Assembly: GCA_016282745.1 (NCBI GenBank)
Contig: JAEELL010000106.1
Location: 1 to 64,000 of the forward strand
Reading direction: 5' to 3'
Source of the DNA: Lachnospiraceae bacterium
GTDB lineage: Bacteria > Bacillota > Clostridia > Lachnospirales > Lachnospiraceae
Length of the DNA stretch: 64,000 nt
A model generated the notes under the pieces. That model saw nothing but the letters and a program-made list of their open reading frames with translations, ran no database searches and was not told the origin of the DNA. Positions 8,065 through 15,907 of this stretch are shown piece after piece. A program made the translations under genes and the position numbers. Numbering within the stretch: the first letter of the stretch is position 1; each line of letters begins with the position of its first letter.

Positions 8065-8976
8065 ATGAAAATAGATAGGTTGATAGGAATATTATCCGTA
8101 TTGCTACAGGAGGAAAAGACGACGGCTCCTGATCTGGCGGAACGGTTTGAGGTTTCAAAAAGAACAATTAACCGGGACATAGAAGCCCTTTGCAAAGCAG
8201 GTATACCGATACGGACAACACAGGGAACCGGTGGCGGCATCAGTATTATGGACGGATATCGGATGGATCGGACAATTCTGACATCAAAGGATATGCAGAT
8301 GATTATTGCAGGACTCAGAAGTCTTGACAGTGTGAGTGGCAGTAGCTACTACGGACAACTCATGGAGAAGATTAAGGCAGGGTCCTCGGAGGTAATCAGC
8401 GGACGGGAATCCATATTGATCGACCTTTCATCATGGAGTAAAGGTACACTTGCTTCAAGGGTTGAGACCATTCAGAACGCCATTGAGAATAGGACGCTTC
8501 TTAAGTTTGAATACTTCTCACCGTCGGGAGAAGGCTCTCGCACTATAGAACCGTATTTCATCGTGTTTCGATGGTCGAGCTGGTATGTGTATGGATGGTG
8601 TAGTAAGAGGAAGGATTTTCGTATGTTTAAGCTATACCGTATGGATCAGGTGACAGTCACCGATCAGACCTTTGAGATCCGTAAAGTGCCGATGCCTGAT
8701 TTCTCAAATGAAAAGATATTTCCCGGGAACATACGGGTTAGGGCGCTTTTGGCTCCGGATATGAAATGGAGACTGGTGGAAGAATTCGGACCGCATTGTT
8801 TTACTGAGGCAGATGATGGACGGTTACTTTTTACAGCAGAGTTTACGGATATGGAATATCTTGTCTCGTGGCTATTACCTTTTGGAGCAAAGGCAGAGGT
8901 TCTGGAGCCAGCAGAGGCAAGAAAAAATTTATGTGCGATTGCGAAAACGATTTGCCAAATGTATGGAAAGGACTGA
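8065..8976 (+). CDS. WYL-domain transcriptional regulator (YafY/DeoR-type HTH)
   Basis: The protein is 303 aa. Residues 1-60 form a winged helix (LAERFEVSKRTINRDIEALCKAGIPI), followed by the GTGGGISI wing. A WYL domain spans about 140-225, with RSSWYVYGWCSKRKDFRMFKLYRM-like content around 165-190. A C-terminal WCX-like domain completes the usual length. WYL proteins sense a small or nucleic-acid ligand and repress or activate neighbouring genes. AGGAGG lies 14 bases before the ATG. The MmcQ and VOC genes follow closely on the same strand and could be its targets. Confidence 0.85.
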   Translation: MKIDRLIGILSVLLQEEKTTAPDLAERFEVSKRTINRDIEALCKAGIPIRTTQGTGGGISIMDGYRMDRTILTSKDMQMIIAGLRSLDSVSGSSYYGQLMEKIKAGSSEVISGRESILIDLSSWSKGTLASRVETIQNAIENRTLLKFEYFSPSGEGSRTIEPYFIVFRWSSWYVYGWCSKRKDFRMFKLYRMDQVTVTDQTFEIRKVPMPDFSNEKIFPGNIRVRALLAPDMKWRLVEEFGPHCFTEADDGRLLFTAEFTDMEYLVSWLLPFGAKAEVLEPAEARKNLCAIAKTICQMYGKD

Positions 8977-8980
8977 GAAC

Positions 8981-9346
8981 ATGAGATATACATGGATTGA
9001 TGATTATTTGATGGAAAAAAAGGGTGTGACGAAAGATTTGCAGAAGGATTGGAATTGGATCAGGTATCAGATCGGTGGAAAAATGTTTGCTGCTGTATGC
9101 AGAGGAGAACATGACCAGCCTTATTATATTACACTAAAGTTGGAACCGCTCGAGGGAGATTTTCTGCGACAACAGTATGATGATATTATTCCCGGATATT
9201 ACATGAACAAGGTTCATTGGAATTCTGTAAAGGCAGATGGGGAAGTACCGGATGATCTTTTGAAGGATATGTTGGATAAATCCTACAAGCTTGTCCTTGG
9301 AGGATTCAGTAAAAAGAAGCAGAAAGAAATTTTGGAGGCTGCATAG
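8981..9346 (+). CDS. MmcQ/YjbR-family DNA-binding-fold protein
   Basis: This 121-aa protein matches the MmcQ/YjbR (CyaY-like fold) family. It has an early WNWIRYQIGGKMFAAV strand pair, KLEPLEGDFLRQQY, then the signature PGYYMNKVHWNSV and a late LLKDMLDKSYKLV helix. Members are abundant single-domain proteins whose molecular role is poorly defined. The start at 8981 lies four bases after the WYL regulator's stop, so the two are probably co-transcribed. Confidence 0.8.
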   Translation: MRYTWIDDYLMEKKGVTKDLQKDWNWIRYQIGGKMFAAVCRGEHDQPYYITLKLEPLEGDFLRQQYDDIIPGYYMNKVHWNSVKADGEVPDDLLKDMLDKSYKLVLGGFSKKKQKEILEAA

Positions 9347-9403
9347 GTTTTCTGAAAAGAAATGATCTGCATGGAATTTCACTGTAAGAAACGGAGGATA
9401 TCT

Positions 9404-9781
9404 ATGGAGTGCAAAATCGAATCTTTATATATTTGTGTCAAAAACCTGGATCGAGCGGTGGCTTTCTGGGAGAATTTCTTTGAACGCCCTATTGACCGAC
9501 GGAAACAGTTGGGAGGGATGTTTGACATAAACGGATTTCGTTTTATGTTATTTGATTATCAGGCAGTTGGGGAGAACCACATTTTTGGCAGCAATTGCCT
9601 GCCCAGCATAGAGGTTGAGAGCCTAAAGGTCATGCAGGAAAAACTAGCGGAGAAAGAGATCTGTTTTCCTTTGACACAGATTGGGCCCAATTGGGTGGCA
9701 GAATTTGTGGACAGTGAAGGAAATCACATAGAGATTTTTACCCCTGTGACTTGTGAAAAAGCAAATGAAAACAATTGTTGA
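9404..9781 (+). CDS. VOC/glyoxalase-family protein
   Basis: The protein is 125 aa with a single beta-alpha-beta-beta-beta pair: IESLYICVKNLDRAVAFWENFF at the start, and the end strand WVAEFVDSEGNHIEIFTP. GNHIEIF gives the typical late metal-binding Glu. The first-strand position is Tyr/Cys rather than His, so metal binding is uncertain. The start is the ATG at 9404 after CGGAGG. VOC proteins include lyases, dioxygenases and antibiotic-binding proteins; no substrate can be inferred. Confidence 0.75.
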   Translation: MECKIESLYICVKNLDRAVAFWENFFERPIDRRKQLGGMFDINGFRFMLFDYQAVGENHIFGSNCLPSIEVESLKVMQEKLAEKEICFPLTQIGPNWVAEFVDSEGNHIEIFTPVTCEKANENNC

Positions 9782-9843
9782 AATGGGCTCAGAGGAACAT
9801 TGAAAAGGTATTGTTTGGTGAAACAACGGAAAGGATGATGAGT

Positions 9844-10477
9844 ATGGCGTTTGACTATAAAAAAGAATACAAGGAGTATTATCTGCCCAAGGCAATCCCG
9901 GAGATTGTCACGGTTCCAAAGATGAACTTTATTGCGGTTCGGGGGCAGGGTGATCCGAATACAGAGGATGGAGAGTACAAGGCTTCCATCGGGCTTTTGT
10001 ATGGAATTGCTTTTACGATCAAGATGAGCAAGAAGGGCGATCATCAGATTGCCGGATATTTTGATTATGTGGTGCCACCGCTGGAGGGCTTCTGGTGCAG
10101 AACGGAGTGGCTGGCATTGATTATGCTCATAAAGAGAATTTTCAGTGGATATCGCTGATACGTCTGCCGGAATTTGTTACCAGGGACGATTTTGAGTGGG
10201 CTATCAGGGAGGCGACTGCAAAGAAGAAGCAGGATTTCTCCAAGGTGGAATTTTTGACCTACGATGAAGGCTTATGTGTACAGTGCATGCGCACATCGGG
10301 GCATATGATGAGGAACCGGAAACGGTGGAAGCTATGCACCGATATATGGAAGAACAGGGTTATATGCTGGATATCACAGATCAGCGGTATCATCATGAGA
10401 TATACCTGAGTGATGCGAGGAAGGTTGCGCCGGAGAAACGCAGGACTGTGGTCCGGCATCCAATCAAAAAGATATGA
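9844..10477 (+). pseudogene. GyrI-like domain protein, broken by two frameshifts
   Basis: Three frames in sequence rebuild one GyrI-like protein: MAFDYKKEYKEYYLPKAIPE to GFW (9844-10094), then QNGVAGIDYAHKENFQWISL to CVQCM (10095-10285), then HIGAYDEEPETVEAMHRYME to the end RHPIKKI. The first break looks like loss of one G in a TGGTGG, and the second like a two-base insertion (CG) in TGCATGCGCAC. The rebuilt length, about 210 residues, is normal for the family. Its tail is paralogous to the fragment at 3-116. It probably followed the VOC gene as part of a WYL-controlled group. Confidence 0.75.
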
Positions 10478-10550
10478 AAAGTAAATGAGAGAAAGCAGAT
10501 GGCGAAAAACGATAATCCACAAGCTCTTCGATTTTTAGACAGATTTTTTA

Positions 10551-10607
10551 TTCACAACTTTATTCCCAACATGTTATAATTATTTTGGTTGGGAATAAAA
10601 GTTGGGG
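10551..10607 (+). promoter_or_regulatory. Promoter with inverted-repeat operator for the AlbA_2 ATPase gene
   Basis: TTCACA (10551-10556), an 18-bp spacer and TATAAT (10575-10580) form a promoter. It is embraced by a 9-bp inverted repeat, ATTCCCAAC (10562-10570) and GTTGGGAAT (10588-10596), with a further GTTGGGG at 10601. A bound protein would cover the -10 box. The encoded protein has a C-terminal winged helix, so autoregulation is plausible. Confidence 0.6.
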
Positions 10608-10621
10608 AAAGGAGCATACTA

Positions 10622-12001
10622 ATGGATATTAATCAAATTGTTTTAGATTTATGTGACTTAAGTGATGAACAGGAATGGTTTGAATTTAAGGAAAACTGGT
10701 TTCAGCCTGAGGTATTAGGTGAATATGTATCTGCCCTGTCAAATGCGGCGGCTTTTCATTATAAAAAATATGCGTATTTCATTTGGGGTGTAAATGATAA
10801 AACTCATGAAATTGTAGGAACAATATTTAATCAGTATTGTGAATATAACAAGGAACCGTACCAGAATTATCTTGCGAGAAATCTTTCTCCAAGTATAAAT
10901 TTTAGTTTTGAAGAAACTGAAATTTATGGAAAGAGAGTCGTTGTTTTAGTAATTCCTGCGGCAACCGAAATTCCTACGGCATTTAAAGAAAAGAGGTTTT
11001 TAAGGATAGGATCGTCAAAATGTAATATTAAGGATTACCCCAAGAGAGAAATTGAACTTTTCAAAATACTAGATGGAAGAACAGAAACGATAGAAACAGT
11101 ACCGGCAAAATACCAGGAACTCACATTTCGAAAACTTTTTGGATATTATGGCTCCAAAGGTATTGTTTTAGATCAAAAGACGTTTATTAAGAACTTGGGA
11201 TTAAAAACCGAAGAAGGAGAATTTAATATTTTAGCACAGCTTTTATCGGACAATTCTCATTTCCCTCTTCGTGTATCAATTTTTGACGGAGAAACAAAAG
11301 GTTCTAATCTTTTCTCTGTACGTGAATTTGGCAATAATTGTTTATTATATAGTCTGGATGAATTATTGCGCTATGGAGATGTGTTGAACCTGATACAGGC
11401 GGATGAGACCGACAGAGTCGTCGAGAGAAAAGAGGTTCCATTATTTGATAACAAGGCATTTCGTGAGGCTGTCATAAATGCTGTACTTCACAATAAATGG
11501 GTGGAAGGAAATGAACCCATGATTTCGGTATTTTCCGATAGGATAGAGATACTATCAAGAGGAACACTTGCTCCGGCACAGACGATGGAAGGATTTTTCT
11601 TAGGAGAATCAATCCCTGTAAATGAAAAATTGTCCGAAATATTTCTTCAACTGCATATAAGTGAGAAATCTGGACGCGGGGTGCCTAAGATTACGGAAAT
11701 GTACGGAAAAGATGCATTTTCATTTAGAGAGAATTCGATTGTTGTAACAATTCCATTTGAGAGAATAAATAAGGTTGGGAATAAAGTTGGGAAAAAGGGT
11801 GGGAATAAGAAACCATTAAATTCCAGAAGACAAAAAGTAATTTCAGAGATGAGGAACAACCCGAACATTACAACTGCAGAACTTCATAACATATTAGGCG
11901 TGAGCGAAACAGCAGTGGAAAAGAATATATCATTTTTAAAAGACAATGGTTATATAGAGAGGGTTGGTTCAAAAAAAGCAGGGTACTGGAAAGTGTTATA
12001 A
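10622..12001 (+). CDS. AlbA_2/Schlafen-type ATP-binding protein with C-terminal winged helix
   Basis: The protein is 459 aa. The N-terminal part (about 1-125: EQEWFEFKENWFQ, LSNAAAFHYKKYAYFIWGV) fits the AlbA_2 (Schlafen AlbA) domain. The middle ends in an ATPase-like segment (KAFREAVINAVLHNKW near 285, GRGVPKI near 355). The last 55 residues form a winged helix (TTAELHNILGVSETAVEKNI). The ATG at 10622 is preferred because AAAGGAG stands seven bases before it. Related proteins act as regulators or in phage defence. The DNA encoding the Lys/Gly-rich linker (11772-11810) repeats the same GTTGGGAA motif as the operator. Confidence 0.8.
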   Translation: MDINQIVLDLCDLSDEQEWFEFKENWFQPEVLGEYVSALSNAAAFHYKKYAYFIWGVNDKTHEIVGTIFNQYCEYNKEPYQNYLARNLSPSINFSFEETEIYGKRVVVLVIPAATEIPTAFKEKRFLRIGSSKCNIKDYPKREIELFKILDGRTETIETVPAKYQELTFRKLFGYYGSKGIVLDQKTFIKNLGLKTEEGEFNILAQLLSDNSHFPLRVSIFDGETKGSNLFSVREFGNNCLLYSLDELLRYGDVLNLIQADETDRVVERKEVPLFDNKAFREAVINAVLHNKWVEGNEPMISVFSDRIEILSRGTLAPAQTMEGFFLGESIPVNEKLSEIFLQLHISEKSGRGVPKITEMYGKDAFSFRENSIVVTIPFERINKVGNKVGKKGGNKKPLNSRRQKVISEMRNNPNITTAELHNILGVSETAVEKNISFLKDNGYIERVGSKKAGYWKVL

Positions 12002-12125
12002 ATTCTGTGAGTCTATATTTACCAATAATTTTACCAATTTTGCAGACATTATGCTCAACAAGAAGTAAAACGTATCTAAAGGTAATGCTATTTATTCTAT
12101 GAAAAAAGGATGGAGGGATGTTGAA

Positions 12126-13028
12126 ATGGGAAAAGAGAAAACAATTTATGGGCAGTGCGCCTTGTGTAGACAGAATAAGGAACTTCAACTCAGTCATATA
12201 GTTCCACATTTTGTAGGACGAAGAATGAAAAAAACAGCACCCGGTAATATCCGAGTAACAAATGAACCAAATATAGTAACACAGGATATAGAAAAACATT
12301 ATATGTTGTGCCATGACTGCGAAGAATTATTTAGTGCAAAGGAACGCTGGTTTGCAAGCAGAATTTTTAATCCGTGGCAAGATCATAAGCAACAAGAATT
12401 CAGCTATGATCAGAATTTAACATATTTTATAGTTTCGTTAAGTTGGAGAAGTTTATATTTAGATTTGGAAGAATATTCTTGTGATCCGACTTTTAATAAG
12501 GAAATATTACTGACAATGCTAAGGGCGGAGAACATCATGAGAGATTACCTTTTGGGTAAGAGGCAGGATATTTCAGATATTGAGAATCATATGTTTTTCT
12601 TTGATAGAATTGAAAGTGCAAGTAATTATGATTTTGAAAAAAATCCAAGTGTGGCTATGCATAGGAGTATTACTTCGTATTCTGCGTATAATGGGAATAC
12701 TTCATTCACAATATCTAATCTACTGGGGATTATGATTGTAACGTTTTATTCAATGGCAGAACAGGAAGAATGGACCAATACGCAAATTTTGAATGGTAGC
12801 GGAACAATTGCAGCCAAGAATCAAGAAATTAAAAGTGTGGTAGGACAAGAGATACAACATTGGATGAATGAAGCAGAAAATGCAAAGAATAATCTTTCGG
12901 AGAATCAGAGGAATAAAATTATTGAAAAAATGAAAAATCTCGGCGAAGGAATAAAAGAATATGCAATATTTCAGGATTTCATTGATGATGAAACTTTGAG
13001 AAGAAATGATGGGAAAAATAGAGATTAA
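12126..13028 (+). CDS. HNH-like protein with two CxxC zinc motifs
   Basis: The protein is 300 aa. The N-terminus has CALC (Cys11, Cys14), then LSHIVPHF, and CHDC about 50 residues later. CxxC...SHxxP...CxxC is the layout of zinc-supported HNH/McrA-like nucleases. The remaining 230 residues are helical, with no motif I know, ending in a charged coil. The start at 12126 follows GGAGGG; a start at 12099 is possible. It lies 124 bp after the AlbA_2 ATPase gene on the same strand. The pairing resembles a two-gene defence cassette, which is inference only. Confidence 0.55.
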   Translation: MGKEKTIYGQCALCRQNKELQLSHIVPHFVGRRMKKTAPGNIRVTNEPNIVTQDIEKHYMLCHDCEELFSAKERWFASRIFNPWQDHKQQEFSYDQNLTYFIVSLSWRSLYLDLEEYSCDPTFNKEILLTMLRAENIMRDYLLGKRQDISDIENHMFFFDRIESASNYDFEKNPSVAMHRSITSYSAYNGNTSFTISNLLGIMIVTFYSMAEQEEWTNTQILNGSGTIAAKNQEIKSVVGQEIQHWMNEAENAKNNLSENQRNKIIEKMKNLGEGIKEYAIFQDFIDDETLRRNDGKNRD

Positions 13029-13140
13029 TCGGAAATATTTAGTAATTTTTACACATATTGAGATGGCGTGTTTATTGTTAAATCTTTATGTTTATGGATA
13101 TAGACCTAGAACAGTGTTTTAAAGGATTATAAAAAATAGA

Positions 13141-13275
13141 CCTAATCCTCCTGCAGAACCGATTATTGACGGAAAGATTGGCTCTTTGTTTTTGGATAAG
13201 AACGATAGACCGATGGTCGCATTACACTGGGAATATGCTAACTTGACAAAGCACGTATTTACAGTGTTTCCGTAG
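13141..13275 (+). pseudogene. Integrase remnant truncated at an attachment-like core
   Basis: The frame reads PIIDGKIGSLFLDKNDRPMV then ALHWEY, matching the central part of Tn916-type tyrosine recombinases just upstream of the HxxR box. The homology ends at GAATATGCTAAC (13231-13242), which resembles the ATACTAAC core where the phosphatase stubs end. From there the sequence is border repeat. The remnant at 2330-2509 begins with the same ALHWE motif and carries the next part of the gene. Confidence 0.65.
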
Positions 13276-13531
13276 AAAATCATCATTTTTTACCAAAGAT
13301 TTACCAAAATTGTATTTTTGCATAACTTGGCATAAGTCGGGTAAAGGAAAATTGCACACTGAGTGAGAAGCGAGAAAGGAAGAATTAAAATTCGTGTTTT
13401 GTTCATATGCTTGGGAAACATACTAACTTTAATAGAAAAGTGTGTAATTTAGGCGTTTTGTATATTGTAAAAAGAAAAAATAATGATTTACCAATAATAA
13501 CAGAGTCCTAGCATATAAAGAGTTCGCCTTA
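13241..13531 (+). repeat. Island border repeat, copy B
   Basis: This is the second copy of the ~295-bp border described at 7652-7946. It has the same order of TTTACCA pair, GCATAACTTGGCATAAG, phosphatase stub, CATACTAAC, TTTACCA, GAGTCCTAGC and terminator. It lies directly against the integrase remnant. Confidence 0.7.
13387..13452 (+). pseudogene. 5' stub of LMW protein tyrosine phosphatase gene, copy 5
   Basis: The frame KIRVLFICLGNILTLIEKCVI then TAG matches copies 2 and 4, but the start codon has decayed (AAA in place of ATG). The phosphatase homology stops again at CATACTAAC. Confidence 0.5.
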
Positions 13532-13544
13532 TGGCGATTTTTTT
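13522..13544 (+). terminator. Intrinsic terminator in island border
   Basis: TCGCC (13524-13528) and GGCGA (13533-13537) form the stem, followed by seven T. It is a shortened counterpart of the terminator at 7933-7963. Confidence 0.65.
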
Positions 13545-13659
13545 AAAATTTACAGATACCAAATCGTTATATTAACTTTTTTGATTATCGATATATTGTG
13601 TAGAAGATCAGAGGTAAAAATCAGATGAAATGTTTAATATAAAGTAAAGTTTTTGTCAG

Positions 13660-15179
13660 TTGAATAAAAGAATAGAGAGTACCAGGATTTCTGTTATAAT
13701 GGATTTGTCAAGAATCACATCGAAGAAATACAACATTGTAGCACATTCTTTGGAAAAACTGTATACGGAATTGATAAATATTGATCAAAAGTTTTTGGAT
13801 TCGGATCTAAAGGGCATGGATGCATATGAAAAAGATCTGGCAACTGCATTTCGACGCGCTGTTGCAGAGCATATGCAGACCATATGCAGACCATGTATAA
13901 CAGCATTGATGAGGCTCTGTGTAAGGATATCTGCCGAGATAATCAGTATTCTATTCAGCGTCACGACACACGTACTCTACTCACGGTAAACGGGGCTATC
14001 ACATTTAATCATACACTGTTTAAGAAACGCGATGATGGAAGTTATCATTATCTGTTGGATGAGTGGATGGGACTGGATCCACATGAAAGGCTAAGTTGTG
14101 CAGCAGAGGCAGAGGTTCTGAAAGAGGCCGTAAAGAGCAGCTACAGCAGGGCATCCAAAGTGCTGGGAGAAGATGCGCAGATTACCAAGACTGCGGTAAT
14201 GAACAAGGTGCATGCGATTCAGACAGAGATCCCGTTTGAAAAGCCTGAGAAAAAGAAATGTGTAGAATACCTGTACATTGAAGCCGATGAAGACCATATC
14301 CATAAGCAGGAATCGGGTGAGCGCGATAAAAAGAAAAGCTGCATGATCGGGAAACTGTTGTACCTGTATGAAGGATGCGAAGAGAAATACGGACGCAGGG
14401 AATTAAAACATATATTTTACCTTGGCGGATTGTATGGTGGAAGTACAGAAAATCACCGCCTTTGGAGCCGTATGCAGAAATATATCGAGACGAACTACGA
14501 AACCCGCTACCTGAAGACCGTTTATATCAATGGTGATTGTGGTGCCTGGATCAAAGCCGGAGTGGATGATATCGACAAGGGCGTGATGGTGATGGATAAG
14601 TTTCATCTGATGAAATACATCAACAAAGTAGCCAATCAGATGCTGGATGATGCCAATGAAGTAAAGGGTAGTCTCTGGAAAGCACTCTATAAAGGGAAAA
14701 AGAAAAAGTTTAAAAAGACACTGAAAGCAGTACGAAAATGTGTGAAGAATCCGGGAGTGGTGGATGAGTGCGAAGACTATATACTGAACAACTGGGACAG
14801 TGCAGTCAGACGCATGCAGGATAAAAATGTGTACGGATGCAGTGCAGAAGGGCATGTGAGTCATGTGTATTCAGACCGTATGAGCTCCAGACCAATGGGT
14901 TGGTGTGAAAACGGAGCTGATGCCATGTGTGGGCTGAGATGTTATGTGAGAGATTATGGTGAAGACAAGATCATAGATTTGGTGCATTATCGTAGAGAAA
15001 ACAAGGAGTTAAAAGTAGCTGGTGCTGAAGAAATGACTTTCAAGTTTGAACGTGGCTATATGAATACGCTTCGACAACACAACAGCGACAGGGTGTATAT
15101 CGAAAAAATGCAGGCAACCATACCGAGTGTTGAAATAAAAAAGATTGTCTCAATCAGAAATCATCTGAGCGGGATTTGA
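13660..15179 (+). pseudogene. ISLre2-family transposase, split by an 11-bp duplication
   Basis: The N-terminal part (MDLSRITSKKYNIVAHSLEK...) is in one frame up to about 13885. The remaining 430 residues continue in another. The switch is explained by a tandem copy of CATATGCAGAC at 13868-13890; removing one copy restores ...AEHMQTMYNSIDEALCKD in a single frame. The second part has the ISLre2 (UPF0236) hallmarks: YIEADEDHIHKQ, YINGDCGAWIKAGVDDI, MDKFHLMKYIN and the end IRNHLSGI. The rebuilt length of about 500 aa is normal. A single slip event could restore function, so the break may be recent. Confidence 0.85.
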
Positions 15180-15404
15180 CAGTGACGAAAAGAAGATGTA
15201 AACTGACTGGAGAAACGATCTGAGACAAATCTAAGCAGGGAATCTCTGCAACTCTCCAACTGACAGTAAGTTTACTCTATCACCCACCTGAGTGGGATTT
15301 GACAGCAACGAAAAGAAGATGTAAACTGACTGGAGAAATGGTCTGAGACAAATCTAAGCAGGGAATCCCTGCAACTCTCCAACTGACGGTAAGTTTACTC
15401 TATC
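15165..15404 (+). repeat. 123-bp tandem direct repeat at the 3' end of the ISLre2 element
   Basis: Two units (15165-15287 and 15288-15404) differ at only a few positions. Each begins CTGAG(C/T)GGGATTTGACAG and ends GTTTACTCTATC. Inside each, GTAAACTGACTGGAGA and TCTCCAACTGAC...TTTAC form a long imperfect palindrome. The first unit includes the last codons of the transposase. The duplicated segment is therefore probably the right end of the IS, and a second end may allow alternative element borders. Confidence 0.75.
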
Positions 15405-15490
15405 CAATGTTTAAAAATTGGTTGATATTGTTCCTTAAAAAGAATAAAATGTTTATAGAGTATTGTTTAAATTCAGATGGAGGATTTCAA

Positions 15491-15682
15491 ATGGATTTTT
15501 TAACAACAGCGGAGATTAGTGAGAAGTGGGGGATTAGTAGAAGATGTGTTGTGGTGCTTTGTGATGAAGGCAGGATAGGCGGGGCAGTTCAAAAAGGAAG
15601 TATGTGGTTGATCCCACAAAATGCTCAAAAACCGATAGATGGAAGAAAAAGAGAAAATAAGAAAAGCAAATTAACCATATGA
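15491..15682 (+). CDS. Small MerR/excisionase-type helix-turn-helix protein
   Basis: The protein is 63 aa: LTTAEISEKWGISRRCVVVL forms the HTH, followed by the wing GAVQKGSMWLIPQNAQKP. This is the small HTH_17-like family found beside mobile genes and toxin-antitoxin loci. The ATG at 15491 follows TGGAGG. It could regulate the pathway genes that begin 226 bp downstream, or be a relic of an excisionase. 15683-15907 holds no further gene; a TATAAT at 15850 may be the -10 box for the cluster. Confidence 0.65.
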   Translation: MDFLTTAEISEKWGISRRCVVVLCDEGRIGGAVQKGSMWLIPQNAQKPIDGRKRENKKSKLTI

Positions 15683-15907
15683 TAAATGATTAATAGTTAT
15701 GTAGTTTCATCAAATGTGTTAAGGAAAAAGAAAAGTCTTACTCTGTCAAGGGAAAATTGATAGAGAATAAAACTGCAAATGCTAAAAATCACAATTTTCA
15801 CTATTAGTGGAGTGGGAGTTTTGATAAAACTGCTTTGGTTAAGTAACTAATATAATTGGCGAAATAATTCATAAACGATATTAATAAGAATTGGGGTGAG
15901 AGGGAAT

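Noticed and set aside
2569-13452. Considered the phosphatase-like stubs as real small genes (MIKVLFVCHGNI...).
   Set aside because: All five are 15-25 codons, lack the rest of the active-site loop and body, and diverge after the same point.
15165-15404. Considered the 123-bp repeats as a CRISPR or phage attachment array.
   Set aside because: Only two units with no unique spacers, and the first unit contains the transposase end.
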